From Sipunculus nudus (lineage: Eukaryota > Annelida > Sipuncula > Golfingiida > Sipunculidae), in assembly GCA_026874595.1 (NCBI GenBank), contig CM049317.1:17035382-17099381 (forward strand): a stretch of 64,000 nucleotides of DNA, given 5' to 3'. The position numbers and the translations under genes were made by a program. Positions 22,950-36,415 of the stretch are shown here, one piece after another. The notes under the pieces are model-generated. The model saw only the letters and a list, made by a program, of their open reading frames with translations. It did no database searches and was not told the origin of the DNA. Positions within the stretch are counted from its first letter, which is position 1; every line of letters begins with the position of its first letter.

Positions 22950-25496
22950 GTATATCAACTTATCATTATGGTCATAAACCAAAGAGCGATTATAATTAAA
23001 TTATTTGATCAATCACTTGTATTTATCGGGGCCATTGTGAGATAGGGTCCTGTGTTCGTCTTCACATATTTTTATTCGCTTTTGGCCTTCCATTTATAAT
23101 TTTCCATCTCATACATTACGGAACAAAACGAAACGTGTACCTCTCACGTGATTTTCCAATATTTCATTTCATAAGTCTGCTTCTAGATATAGGTGGTAAA
23201 AAGTACCAATATAAAGCTGTGTTAAAAAAATGTATTTAGCCGAAAGGTATATTACTAAGATCGGAGGTGAAATTGGTGATATTGGACTAATGTGGTTATC
23301 AAGATTTTAAAATTATATGATTCTAAAACAAAACTTCGATGTATGCAGCATGTATATTTTAAATACGCGAAAGGTCAAACATATATCTCCGAACATTTTC
23401 CGCAAAAACCAAGGAACATTTTTTCCTATGAAACATCCGTTTGAAATCGATCACCATTCACATAAATCGTCAAATTTGAACAAAAAGCTGTTGTGTTTGT
23501 TTACCTTGACAGATAGCGCTGGGTGTCCGATTGGCTGGCTAGAGTTTGGAAGTTCTTACTATTTGCTGGAGGAAACCGTTGCATCATGGGAAGATGCAGG
23601 CAAAACGTGTACACAATACCAAGCCCGACTTGTCACGATAGAAACAGAGGAAGAAAATATGTTTCTAGCAACATCCGTCGAGTGGGAATATGCATGGCTT
23701 GGGGGTAACGACCTACGTAATGGTAAGCATTTTAAATTATTTTCTATATAATAACATCTTATAACATTGATTTTGTTAAGGATTATATTTGAATGTTTAA
23801 GAGATTGTTGGGATGTCACGTCATATTTTATTCAAGAGACATCAGCGAATACTTCCTAACGTCAAGCATTCCAATAATTAAAATACTTTTACTATAACAT
23901 GAAATTAGTTTAATTTAAGAAACATTGATTTCAGAGGGGTTCTGGGAATGGCAGGATGGAAGTAAAATTAATTGGACCAACTGGGCTAAAGGCGAACCAA
24001 ATAATATATTTACCCTGGGTTTTCCCCAAAATTGTCTTCAATTCATGCCGCCGAAACAAGGCCTTTGGGATGACGGACGATGTCGTAATCCTCGTCCCTA
24101 CATTTGTGAGATGAATAAAGGTAAAATGCTATCACGGTTTTATTGGTTTTTATGGTCTATATTATGGGCACTAGCAGGTTTTCTTTGGTTTACACACCCT
24201 TTATCGGCTTCTGTGCTCTATGGATAGATAACATAGCCCAAATCTTGAAATCATGAGCTTAAATCTCAGCCCAGAAGCGCTGAGCTTAATCACGATTAGC
24301 TCCCATCCAGGGTGAGCTCTCTGATGGCTTAATGCATTGTCTGTTTCCAAATGCCGTTTTTCACTCAAAAAACTAGTGCACCTCTTCGGGTAACATTGTG
24401 TTACAAACCAAGCACTTTTAGATGCGGTACAAAGAGCCTTGTTGACGGTAGGATAAATATGAGTTCCAGCCCTGACACAGATTCCATGATGGAATTCTAC
24501 AATTCTACATCTTACCAGGATAACACCAGCGTTAAACAACGAAGGCGGATACCCCCAACAACCAAAAATTATAAATAAAAATTGTGAAAATGCCTTTTCA
24601 ATTATTTTCTGCAAGTCCCCTTTAGACCCTGATACAGATCCATCAAAACGATAGATTCACCTGGACTGTGAGCATACCTTCCATTGTTTGCTACGTTTTC
24701 TCCAAAAGAGAACCACGTGAACGTACTTCGTTTAAGCTTCCATTATTATAAGGTCTTTGCGGTATGGTGATGGCTGTCCCATTCCTCCATTGAGACTGCG
24801 TCTTCAAGGCCACGTTAATTTATGACAGGCGGGCTCTGATGGTATACATGTACCTTGCCCAGCCAAACATAAACATCTAAGATTTTAAAATTATTGTTAA
24901 TGAAACTTTGTGAGAAAAGCACGCAGGCGAAATGAAAAGGAATGTATGCTAGTGCGGACCAATGTATATTTATTGAGATACATTACAGAGAAACACTGTA
25001 CAAAAAACAGTGGGGCGAATATGGTAAGATTCTGATCTAGAACTAGATCACACATTGGAACCACGAACATCACATAAACAGTGATTTATTAGTTACACAA
25101 CATTACCCAACGATAGATTTGGTCATGTCATAATTGTAAAGAATATTTTAGTTTGTGTAAACACTTTATTAAACTAAATAAATTTGTCTGAAGGTTTTTG
25201 TAATATGTATAATTTTGTTGAATTTAGATGAATGGACATATTCACATGGACTTCGAGCAAACTTCATCGGATTCAACGGTTTATTCTTGGAATCGGCCTC
25301 CTTCTTTTCAGGAAGTACACGCTCTACAATCACCTGCGGGATCCTCTGTGCCCAGACACCTCATTGTCTCTCCGTCAACATAATTTCAAAGCAAGCTGGG
25401 AAAACGTGCTTAATGATGAATCATACAACAGAAGAAGACGAGGACACGTTCAAATCATGTAAAAATTGTAAATTGATAATAAAAAGCGTGATTTAA
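22883..25496 (+). CDS. Secreted C-type lectin with C-terminal PAN/apple-like domain, complete four-exon gene
   Basis: Exons 22883-22949, 23513-23722, 23935-24120 and 25228-25496 join in frame, all in phase 1, giving 243 aa. Residues 1-22 are a signal peptide. Residues 23-153 are a C-type lectin domain: GCPIGW start, WEDAGKTC helix, LVTIETEEEN, WLGG strand, W-x-W-x-DG, GEPNN (EPN at 113-115) and LWDDGRC (WDD at 137-139) with the closing YIC. In this family EPN goes with Ca2+-dependent mannose-type sugar binding, and WDD stands where WND is usual. The Cys that normally pairs with GCP is Tyr here (GSSYYL), so that bridge is missing. Residues 155-243 hold a short cysteine-rich domain (TCGILCAQTPHC, KTCLMMN, SCKNC) of PAN/apple type. 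The protein is probably secreted and may act in sugar recognition. A decayed copy of the last exon lies at 31006. Confidence 0.85.
23513..23722 (+). CDS. Lectin gene, exon 2 (first half of the CTLD)
   Basis: Acceptor TTGACAG, donor ATG/GTAAGC, 210 nt. Covers DSAGCPIGW to NDLRN, including the WLGG core strand. The upstream open frame from 23317 is intron read-through. Confidence 0.85.
23935..24120 (+). CDS. Lectin gene, exon 3 (second half of the CTLD)
   Basis: Acceptor ATTTCAG, donor AAG/GTAAAA, 186 nt. Contains the sugar-binding EPN and WDD motifs and the two C-terminal cysteines of the domain. Confidence 0.85.
24236..24345 (+). repeat. SINE fragment
   Basis: The 'tcatgagcttaaatctcagc' and 'tccatccagggtgagctct' stretches match the reverse complement of the SINE at 48690-48965. 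It sits in intron 3 of the lectin gene. Confidence 0.6.
25228..25496 (+). CDS. Lectin gene, exon 4 (PAN/apple-like domain, stop)
   Basis: Acceptor AATTTAG, TAA stop at 25494-25496. Encodes DEWTYSHGLRANFIGFNG and a six-to-seven-cysteine C-terminal domain. Confidence 0.8.
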
Positions 25497-25587
25497 GATG
25501 TGATGGAACTACTGGAACTGACTTTTAAAAAAACACATTTCATTCCTATATTTATTTTATCGTTCATCGTAATGGGTGTTTAATTTT

Positions 25588-25593
25588 ATTAAA
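25588..25593 (+). promoter_or_regulatory. Candidate polyadenylation signal of the lectin gene
   Basis: ATTAAA about 90 nt after the stop. It is a common variant hexamer and no canonical one is nearer after the stop. Confidence 0.35.
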
Positions 25594-25599
25594 ATTGTA

Positions 25600-28500
25600 T
25601 GTATGGCTTCATTGTAACATAAATATCAAGCCTTTGTTGGTTCAGCTAGTCAACCATCAGCGTGTTTATCTACTGTGCTGACATGCTAGGAGTCGTAGAT
25701 TCAGCCCATTTTATCGCAGGTTTCTGCCCGTGCAGTTATTTGATCCAAAGTCATGAAATATGTGAAGACATATAAGACGGCATTTCCTAGACCGGCACGT
25801 GGGGCTCATCATTTGGCGACTATATATGAACCGGCATCAGTCTTCAAAGAAAGAACTGTTGACATTTAGATGTGGACCAATCAGTTATATGATCATATGA
25901 AACGGATTTAATTTTCAACTGTATAAGGTGCATATTCTTTCCTCTGGATTATTTTTGCCTGTGTTTATGCCCTGAATATTTTCAAACAAGCTACCTACAC
26001 TTTCTAACAAAAAGCAAAGATTACAAATGGTGTATTTAAATCAATGCCCCCACCCCGTAACACATGCTAAAAGGCTCATCATATACATTAGTTTATGAAA
26101 GAAAATGTAGGTCAGGGACTTAAAATCATCATTTTAAACATTACAGTATCCTTTCACTGTAGCGAAAAAAAATATTTTGTAAATGTCTCTAGAGTACTTG
26201 CTTTTTGTGGTGTAAAAATAAAATGATATTGCAAGATTTTGGTCTACGTTTCACGAGGAAAGTTTTCCGCATTCATTTATTTTTTAGCAATTATTTTCCT
26301 TAATATATGATGCATTTGTGCACTTTATTTGCACACCCATTAAGTATTTATAGGCATAAAACGATTCAACACAAAACATGATTTTTTAAGCAGTTTGTTA
26401 CAGGTACAACAGAGGCCATTGGCAATTTTGACCGACTCGAAAAACGAATCACATATGGCACAGGTTTTGTTTTTTTATATGCAACCTCCGTTTTACATGA
26501 ATTAATTTCTACCCTTTGTTTCTGTAACAACCATTACTTTCTTTCTACGGCTTGCTGGAAGGATACCATAATAACCATCATATTAACAAGTACATTTGAA
26601 CTGAATATAATGTCAATTATGGTTGCAAAACTGGGCAACATTCTTTTGACTCTTTAATACGTTTTTATGTGGTGCTGTGCATACTATGTAGTTTTACCGA
26701 AATGCGCACTGGTGTGGCAATCGTTGTCTCTTGTAATTGCCGTAATGGACTATTTCTTTGTTGTTTCCGTGATGATAAGCGGGCAATGTTTGCAAGGCTA
26801 TTGCATAGCAGGTTAATATTAAACTACATTACAATATCTCAAAAGCGGTTTTTTTCCCCTCTACCATGTTTCTATCTAGCCTCAAACTGAAATTTTAAAC
26901 TTTTATTCAATAATTTTTGCTACTGCTTCTGTTGAGATCAGCGGTAATAAACATGTACCGTACAAGGCCCTCTAATTCAATTATAAGGGAGACAACTTTA
27001 AGAGTCGGGTTCAAACATTAAATGTATCATTAAAATCTTTTTTTAAAAGCCATGCACGTGACCTGACATTTCGGAAACATTAACCGAACATGCATGAAAA
27101 ACACAAGTATAACAAATTTAACTTTATTAAGTGATAATTACAGATCAGGCTAACGTATAATTTAGCTGTGTTAAATTAGGGATCAATGCTAAATAGTCGC
27201 CAATGCTAACGTATCCACACAAGTTTATCAGGTTCTTGGATTCTATGTACATAGTTCATGTTCTAGGTATCAAAAGAATGTCACCTGTTATAAACTTATG
27301 CAGCATGATTATGTAAAATTATACTAGTCTTGGAATTTCCATAAAACAAATTATCTGTTTTGCTATTTTTCTGTCTTATCTGCCCTCTGACTACCCAGGA
27401 ATTACACCCCAGTAAGTACTTCACATCTTCCATAAATTGTTTTTATAGTTTGATCCTTTAATTCTGATGCAACAACATCTCATAAGATTTTATCAATTTT
27501 TAAAGGGTCAAATTATATGATATTCAAGATATGTCTGATATTATAGTTTTCTTAATTTGTCAAGTTTCATTCTAATTAAGATATGTTTAATTTGACATTA
27601 TGTCAAGAGACCTATGCATGAGGTAATTGCGATGAGCATTATATTTTAAATACTGTCATAGATAATTCCATGTGAAACTCCAGGCTCATTAAGAACTCCA
27701 CTGTATTTTGATTCACGTGGTTCCTCACATCAAGCAAGCTCACAGAAATATGTGACGCTGTGGGTTTCTTCAAAACAATACATAAAAAACATGAATAAAG
27801 TATTTTAAATGATCCCTAGGTCTTGACCATTCTTCAAGCATGTGTATAACAACCCATGCACAATTGATTAAATGACTCCCCAAAGTACACCAAACTGAAA
27901 GAGTTCATTGTGGCTGTGTCCGATACTTAATATAAACTCACAGTTCTTCTCATTCTTCTCACGACATAAGTACTGGTTTACCCGAATCGCTTATTTTTCA
28001 ACTTTCAACCAATTATTTCCAGGGAACAATTGTTGTCTTGAACTCGTCAATCACATGAGTTTACTAAAGTAACTGTTTAGTACCAATCACGAGAGATACT
28101 CTGTTGTGGCTTCAAGAATCACTCGCTGGAGAGGTCTCTCTCTTATAAGGGTAAAAAATAGGGGTACACTTTATCAATTTCTTCCTGTGAACGACTCTCT
28201 TAGGGGAAACGCATCGCTTTGATATCTCTCAATGGAAACGAATATTTGGGCAGTGTCAGTTAGTGTCCGTTGCTTAGAGCTATATTTTGAGAAAAAAATT
28301 ACATTTCAGGAACTAAAACTGAAACAAAAACAATACACGGCTGTGCTGCACTTGGTATTGACTCATTTTTCTCTGCCCAAACTTTTCTCATCTCTCCTTA
28401 TGAAAACTCCTGAATTAACATAAATCCTAATACACATGCTTCATTTATCCTCCCCAGTTTAGTAATGCTTTCAGTCAACGTACAAAAATGGACGCTTTCA

Positions 28501-31005
28501 ACAAATGTGAGAAATCTTGGTTTTGTGTGACCTACAACTATTGATAACTTGAAAATTTGAATGAAATTAACAGACTTGCCTATCCACCGTTGGCGGAAAA
28601 CGTATACAGATGTTTATAAAATTAACATTAGCAAAGAATAAGCCAAAAGAAAATTCAGGGACAGGAACAGGAAAATGAAACACGTAAAGCTTTTGTGGAC
28701 AAGTAAACTCAAATATGGAGTGACATTGTCTTATGGAGACTGAGCAAGAGAAATATGAATGACATGAAAATGGTTAAGTCATGTTTTTAAAATTGACATA
28801 ATAAGAAAAAGAAAAACAAAAAAGAAAGAAGGTGAAACATATTGCGATGACCTGGAGCAACATAGAAACATTCACAGAACATTCACAGAGTCTGATAGAT
28901 GAACAAACTGTCAATTAAAAAAAAAAATATGGAACTGTTCCTAAATTTCCTAACCATAATTTTCCAAAATGGGCTTTAAATGATTTAAAGGAACCGTGGA
29001 GTTGCCAAACCAAATAAAAATACACCTACAGCACATTTAAATTTCAATAGGTTTCACGATTGATAGAATGTCATAAAAACAGATGCCGTTAAAAGGGAAC
29101 TGACTAATGCATTGTGGAAGAGTAGACAGGGAATATTTGCTGTAAATGGCAGCAAATTAAAGTAAAATTATGATATAAATGCTTGTTTTCTAAATTTTCG
29201 TTTTCTTTTTCAACATAAAGGAACACATAATGCATGTATGCTGTTAGTTTGTGACGAGTTAGAATGGGTTTTTCAATTTGTCACTTAAATGTTACCATGC
29301 AGTAAAACAGGTCAAACGAAGAGTGCATACTTTTTGTTAAACTAAAAAAATATAATCTTCAGTAAAAAATGTCGAAACTGCTATAGAAGGAATGCCTTAG
29401 TAATGGAAGTCTATGACTGTACATAAATGCAAGGTAAAGACATGCTCCCATAGGAAGGATAATAGTAAGCCACAAGATACGTTCTATTGTTATAATTTTG
29501 AAGTGGTATTGAAATGGCTGACATTCTTTTGTCATAAGATATTTTTCCAACCTACAATAGAAGAGATTAGGCTTTGGAGTTTACAGCAAGCCATTAACTG
29601 GTATGACAACTTCACACTAGATAGATGTTTCTTTGATTGTGCCAAGAATAAGCTTTTTTCATTTTACCGAAATACCCCACGAAGCCATTAGTCACTGTCC
29701 GACACATTATGTCCATTGTATAAAAATAACAAAAAAGTATTCGATTTCCTAAAAAAAATGTGTATTAGGAAAAAAGAGGGATTAGGACTCCAGTCTGAGT
29801 GTCCATGTTCTCTGTCCCTCGTATAGTGGAACCTGTCTGAAAGACTACTTTTCAATACGACCATCTTTCTATTAAGACCACCCTTGAGTGAAACGAAAAC
29901 ATTAACAGTTATAGATAGTTACTATTAATTTATATTAATTTACTTCACTCATGATTTTTACTCATTTGAATTCCAATTAATCTTCGAAACCTTTCCATTA
30001 TAAAGTTTCACAAGCAAAAGCAGTTGAGAAACATGTAACGTGCAGACAACCCCTCTTATCTTAATAAGAGTGCTTGATGTATCTAGAGTATAAAGGACAA
30101 CACCTGGAGATACTGCGTTAACAAACACAAAAAGAAAGATTGCGTTTTTCCAGGGGAGGCACCGTCCCATTAAACATCACACAGGTTGCTGAGGAACACT
30201 GTATGAATTAAAGAATAAAGGGTTATATGTTTCTTCTATGAATAAACTGTATAAACAAAGTAAGGGACGGTATGCGATTCAACTGCAGACCCTCTGCCTA
30301 TTGAACAAATAATTGACGGAATATATCTCTCCCATAGAAACTATTAGCAAGTAAACCAGACGATATCGTAAAGCTTTCGGGACAGGCATTTTTTCCTGCA
30401 TCTGAGCAGAGTTCAATGTAAGTCAACAGATATAAGAAAGAACAATATTCATCACAATACAAAAATACAATATAAATCTGCCGCGAAACATTAAAATTCA
30501 ACTGTGGTTGGGACACTTGGAGCCCAGTGAGAATAGAATTATGATCTTCCGCGACCAGCGAACAACAAACATCTTTCGCAAAGACACTGTTATAGAATTA
30601 TCAAAGAGTAGCATGCAGCGTCCTAAATGAGATTGTATGGACCGTTATAATTCTTAACATGTCCTGTATGTTTATTATATGTTTCATATAACTATTGAAG
30701 TGAGACCATTTTTTTTAAATTTATCTATTTTGTTTAAAGCAGGTTCTTAATGAAAATATCTTTCATTCACCAGCTTGATAAGGTTAAGTATCTTTCCAAA
30801 ACAGATATTTTTGATTGTTCAAGCTAAAAGACACTGTTCCAAATTACAGACAGAGAAGACAGAGAAGTCAGAGCCACCATCGGGATTTTTTTATACGTAA
30901 TTTATCCGTATGATTGATTAGACAGAACTCCCATTAAACATGTTTAAGCGGACATTTAAACATTTTTGGCTTTTAGTGTTTATTTCTTCATTTATGGTAT
31001 ATTTG
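25600..31005. other. Gene-free stretch
   Basis: No lectin-type exon was recognised between the lectin gene and its decayed last-exon copy. A MITE fragment lies at 29822-29895. The 92-codon frame at 29413-29691 lacks any known domain or convincing splice sites. Confidence 0.5.
29822..29895 (+). mobile_element. MITE fragment (pogo/mariner-like end)
   Basis: TATAGTGGAACCTGTCTGAA and the 'attaagaccaccc' repeats match the left end of the element at 54952-55209. The right end is missing. Confidence 0.5.
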
Positions 31006-31240
31006 GATTGATGGACTTATTCCAATTGCAATATGGCACACTTCATCGCTTATCAGAGGAAATTAATTGATGCCACCGCATTCCTCTCCGGTTATGTACG
31101 CTCTACTACAGTGTGTGTAAGCAAGGACACCCAAATGCCGTTTAGATAATTTCGAAGCAATCATGTAAAACATGCAAGATGATAAACGATGCAGGAGAAG
31201 CGGACCGGGAAACAGCCCGTACATGTTAAAATTGTGAATA
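31006..31240 (+). pseudogene. Decayed copy of the lectin PAN/apple exon
   Basis: Conceptual reading gives D-stop-WTYS, then AHFIAYQ, then ATAFLSGYVRSTTVC, then RMINDAGEADRETARTC. These align with DEWTYS, ANFIGFN, SASFFSGSTRSTITC and LMMNHTTEEDEDTFKSC of exon 4 at 25228-25496. The first Glu codon has become TGA, the AG acceptor has become GG, and further frameshifts and stops follow (for instance TAG near 31144). No matching CTLD exons were found upstream. It is a relic of a second lectin gene or of a single duplicated exon. Confidence 0.75.
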
Positions 31241-33639
31241 AATATTGACAAAGTCTGAACTAAACGTTTAGAAATGACTTTTTAATGCTTCTTGATGTAA
31301 TTCACTCTTTATCGTTTATCTTTGTAACTGTTCAGTTGCCTCAAAATATAATAGATAGCATAGATGTAGCACGATTGTAAAATGTTCACGCATTTCAATC
31401 ATACATAGACAGTGGTAAACGTTTGTAATATCTTCAAACTGTATGGTTCACATTGTATGTATGTACACATACGTATAATGCTTCTTGGGTAAACCTTTGA
31501 ATACTTTATCATGAAAAGCGTTTTTCTTGCTAATGTTGGTTGTATCTTATCTATCAGCCAAACAAACATTTTTTTTTCAGTGAAGGTTTTATTGCTTTGG
31601 TTGAGTTTTATGGACATGGCCTTTTTAATCTGTGTACAACTGCCATATGCACGTGTCTGCGTGTACTAATTAAAACTCTCTATACAATGACAAGCACGTC
31701 AAAACGAACATTTGCACATTATAACTCCTAAGAATAATAGAAATTCGGTATGTGTCCTGAAGAATAGTCTTTAAAGTACTGTTGAAAACATATGATTGAA
31801 TACATAAAATGCGCGGCAATTCATTTTATTCTAATTCATATGGTTTTATGTTTGTATGCGTTAATACTAAATTGGTACATGTTAGTGAAAGAGGGCGTAA
31901 TGTTTTGTCGATCATTTGTGTCTCCCTTTTTATTCCTTACGGTACACATATAATGCTATTAAATTCCGAAACCAACTATATTATTTAGCCGTTGTTCACA
32001 CAAGCAACTGCTTTTTAAGTTGTCTAAAACACTCTGGGTAAAAAATATACAGTGCAAAATTAAAGTAATGTAATATATTTGTCTTTATACATTTATTGTT
32101 CTTTTGAGTTTTTTAACAATATCAATTCTCCAATCATATTATTATTATTATTATTATATTTATTTATTAAGCGCCAACGTACTTCAAGTTTCTATGTGTT
32201 TAACATAAAAAAATACCATTTGAGGTTTTATAAAAATACACATAAAAGACTCTTAATTTGATACTCCATCAAAATATTACATCATTTAAAAAAATACATC
32301 GAAACCGATATAAAACCAGGGCAGTGAGAATAAATAGTACCAGATGTCACTGTGACTCTGTGTCGGGCACTTATCTTTATCATAAAAACTCAATCAGTGC
32401 AATAAAACAATCGGTTTTATTCAATATATCTTCAGGCCAGCATGCGATTGATTGGATGAAGATGATCTTTTGAATATATATCAGTTAACATACGTTTTAA
32501 AATTAGATCTCAAGTCTCTTTTTTTATATGATAGTATATTTTCTCCTCATCCATTTAAACCACTCCCCCCCCCCGGCCTTCGGGACGGAGAATTATAGGG
32601 CGGATAATTTTATTTTAACCATATTCGCATAAAATATTTTGTGATTGGACGTTATTAGCGACTCTGGAGGCGCGATAGGCCTGTAATAGAGGAGCAGTCA
32701 TCGGGTTAAAGTATAAAACAGTGTTATTGTGACAAACCACTGTTTTATTACGGCAGCCAATATTACACATGGAAAGGAGTGGAAGATGATACATTTTGAT
32801 ATGTCTATATGACGATATGGGAGGATTTTTTTAATCATTTTGTAAACGGACACATTTCTATTTTTCCTGTGAGACCAAATAATAAACGGGGCGGGGGCAA
32901 AAACTGTAATGTTGGCCCTCAACTGTTATATTAGAGGGTAATCTCCCCGGTAATCAATGGTTTTGCAAAGGGGGGGGGAGGAATAAAGGCCCATCTCTAC
33001 CGAAGGCTGAGCTCCTGCAAAAAATGTACATGCAAATACACTGGAGTGTCCCCACAAGGGAAGCTGATAAAGTTAAACTTTCTCTGTTCTGCAGCGCCGC
33101 AAAATGCCCAGCTTTTTATTACGTATAGTATATGCAGCGCAGCAGAGCGCTGGTGTGACAATGCCTGAAGAATAAAAGTCTATCCAAAGAAATGATTTGA
33201 TCCAAATAATAATATAGAAACAAACTCATCATCTGATGAAGTGTGACTTTCCCACAAATATCATTATAGTTCATGATCAGAGACCATAATGATTCTCTAG
33301 TTTCTGTCATTATTGTATTCAGGTCTTAGTCGTTATTGTTCCCTGCTATGTTTTTATTGCAGCGATCTTCTCTGACGGACGCGCACACACTGATCAAGAA
33401 GCAAAACGATATTTTCAGAGTAAGGGAATGGCACTGCCTTGGAAGTCGCTGCCAGATCACATTACCCGGCCTTACTAGCTTGTTAAACGGCCGGGTATCT
33501 CAAAAGAGAGAGAACTGGAAACGTCACAATGAAGGCGATTTTGTTTTATTCAATGATATATATATTCAACTAATATCAGCAGAAATCCATTCTGGTTAAG
33601 GAATACGTGACTGGGAAGTATCACACGTGTCCGCTCATT

Positions 33640-33905
33640 TTATATCCTGGTGTATTCAGGTTAGTCATTACTGCACCTGCGGCTCCTTGGTGTTATCATC
33701 CTCATTTGTGATTCGCACCCATAAAAACACACTCTTTTATCAGTAAAACACTGTCGTGGGGCACGGCCTCCATATTAAGCTTGAGCTCACTTGGTGGTTA
33801 CAGACCCTGAAAAATCTTACTACCCCATTTGAGATTTGAACTCACGATCTCCCGGTTTTCAGTCCTGTGCTCTACCCCTAGCCCACAGAAGCCGGTGAGT
33901 CTTTT
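33640..33905 (-). mobile_element. tRNA-derived SINE, copy in pseudogene intron 2
   Basis: Reverse-strand tRNA-like head near 33833-33893, with a B-box-like GATTTGAACTC-type string and an A-box-like region, and a body matching 48690-48965. It occupies the same intron position as that copy. Confidence 0.65.
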
Positions 33906-34489
33906 TTTCCTTTTATGAAATACGTTTAGGAAATTCAGTCGTGTATGAATGTTCTGAAAATAAGTTCTTATGCATCTTCTCTGGTGGAAAATAGTGACGT
34001 TTTAATAAATGCACTGTAGAGGTGTGATGTTGCCATGATTTCATCTTCCAACAATTTATTTTTTTACGGCAGATGGGCACGTTTAAATACCAGTACATTA
34101 ACAGGAATGTAAGCGTCTGAATGTAACATTTTTTTCATGGGATTTTTCTTAATTTCTTTGAATATTTTTTTTATACGCATGTCTTTGATTAAAGATAAGC
34201 ACGCAATGAACTAGCTTTTGAAAACTGTACAATATCATTATTTTTCCTTTTGGATGCATGTCTTAAAGGTGCAAATATCTATGCAACCGCTGAAAGCCTA
34301 AGAGGTGCAAGATATGCTTGCATTTGGTCACCGTGAGCATTTCTTTGAAGGAAAAATGTAAATCTGTATGACCTGACCTAACTGCCAGTGAATCAGGAGA
34401 TAAACGGTTAAAACCTCTAACAAAGTATCACAAGGAACAAAATGGTGAATCTCCAAACGAACCTTATGAAGTCCCAGGATTATGACTCC

Positions 34490-34610
34490 CGGGAAACTAT
34501 TTCGATGGTCCTAGACATTTCAGGGGTAAAAGGCTTGGCCCTATGCGCTGGAGAGCCGGGCTCGATCCCCGGTGTGTCAAGGTGAGTAATTGTCATGCAA
34601 AAGTTATTAA
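34490..34610 (+). repeat. tRNA-like SINE head, second type
   Basis: A 'gccgggctcgatccccgg' B-box-like segment after 'cgggaaactatttcgatgg'. The same arrangement occurs at 49560-49640 in the matching intron. Confidence 0.45.
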
Positions 34611-34696
34611 GACCAGTTGTACAATCCGTGTAAAATAAATAAAGTGTTTAAAAATATAATTCCATTCATTTACATTCACTGCAAATCACCATGGAG

Positions 34697-34740
<44 letters not shown>
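34697..34740. repeat. (AT)n microsatellite
   Basis: Simple AT dinucleotide run. Confidence 0.95.
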
Positions 34741-34742
<2 letters not shown>

Positions 34743-35144
34743 TCAAGTTCATCAACCAGTCTTTTAACTCTTTGAGACTAATATTTTGTTGCTGATAATG
34801 ACCACTTTCTAATTTCCTTAGAATTGAAATAAAATATGAAAGAGCCATATTCTGTTTGTTTATTCAATTCCGTTTGATTAAAAAGAAAAACTATACTGTG
34901 TGTTATTCAAAAAATTATTATTCCTTCTTACTCACTCAGTCAGGAATTTAAAATGCTGCAATTACTTCTGCATCTTGGATTTATTACATGTGAATGCCGT
35001 TTTTAAAACAGGAACCTATACAGAAGAATGTTCAACTCTCGAATGATATAATGATGGCCCAAGTGTCTGCGAATTAGCTGTTCACCTTTGACACCAGTCA
35101 ATTAAGCAACATACTAAGTTATCAGTCACGAATATCCATGAATA

Positions 35145-35324
35145 TACAGTGGAACCCCACAATTACGACCACCTTGGGAACTGACCAAAGTGGTTGTAAT
35201 TAGGGGGTGGTCGTATTTGTGAAACTCTAAATTACCTGGATCGTTTATTCAGGACCAAGAAAAGTGGTCGTAATTGTGGGGTGGTCGCGATTGCGGAGTG
35301 GCCGCAAGGCGGGGTTCCAGTGTA
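35145..35324. mobile_element. MITE with pogo/mariner-type ends
   Basis: Terminal inverted repeats CAGTGGAACCCC and GGGGTTCCAGTG (one mismatch) are bounded by TA on both sides, the target duplication of Tc1/mariner/pogo elements. The inner part is a run of diverged 'gtggtcgtaatt' repeats in both orientations. About 180 bp, non-coding. It lies in pseudogene intron 3-4 sequence and is absent from the matching place in the intact gene. Confidence 0.75.
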
Positions 35325-36164
35325 TTTGAATATTGCATATAGTTGCGAACGCGTCCCCACCGGTTACGATTTACTGAGAAATGTTATGTACAGGAGTTTG
35401 ATGGTTCTGTATGCATATTTTACATAGTTATTATTTGGTGATAAATAACTGCAAACCCAAACTTCTTCATCTAAGATAAAAAAACATCGTGTGTTTCCAA
35501 GCTGAATTTGATGGTGCGGAAAATAACAAGAGTTGTCGTGTGAAGGAGTCCCGCAGAAACAGAACAGGCGATTACTACTCTTTACAATTTGGAGTTTTTT
35601 GTAAAACTTCAAGTAAATGTTATTAATTATTGTCACGTGTTTTATCAATTATAGTACCAGACAATGTTTTTCTCCTTTAAATTTATATTATAAATCAATC
35701 TTTAATTTTTAATCCTACGAGCTTATCTACTTTTCCTTCTTTATATAATTTTAATAGTTTCCTTTATTTAGATGTCAAGGTTAACTTCTTTCAGAGCCAT
35801 TTATTGCTTTCTTCGTCTGATGAAAAATGAATGAAATAGCATGATCACGCAAACGTCAAACAAAATGTTTTCTTTGAGTAAATAAAACAGTTCATGACGC
35901 CTCTCTTGTAGACAGGGCTGATACAAATTGGTTTCCGCGTCCCACCTACAGTCCCACCTTTCAATTACAGGTTGAAACCAAAACCTGATTTAAACTTACA
36001 GACATGAAAATATTTCCATTCCATTGAGACATCTTTTTCTTATTTTTGTAAGCCTTCGTATGCTGTCTTATCTTATTCTTAAACTAAAAATGGACATCTA
36101 CAGCATTTCATTTCGGTTTTGGACTACGTGAAAAGGCGTTAGCATTCGCTTCCTGCCATGTTAT

Positions 36165-36415
36165 TTTGTTCAGGTGTATATGTACCTTGGGTCCTGACTG
36201 TGTAATCAACCCCATTGCTGGATCATAACATAGAGGAACCCTAAAAGGCGGACCGTTTGTAAGTGACACACACGTTAAGCTAGCATAGCGCTCGCTTGGG
36301 AAGGGTTTATTGTGAAAAAAAAACCTTTCGCTCCTAGGCTGACATTTGAACTCAACACCTGGCTTTGAATCTTATGTACTACTCTTAGACCTCAAAAACA
36401 GGTTTAAGGAACACT
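36165..36415 (-). mobile_element. tRNA-derived SINE, copy in pseudogene intron 3
   Basis: Matches 50865-51115 in the same intron of the intact gene ('ctgtgtaatcaaccccattgctgg' versus the 50900 region). More decayed in its tRNA-like head. Confidence 0.6.

Noticed and set aside
23317-23512. Long upstream extension of the lectin exon 2 frame
   Set aside because: It is intron read-through. A good acceptor at 23511-23512 and the signal-peptide exon at 22883 explain the gene better.
29413-29691. 92-codon plus-strand frame
   Set aside because: Composition is protein-like in parts, but no domain, splice sites or paralogue were found in the window.
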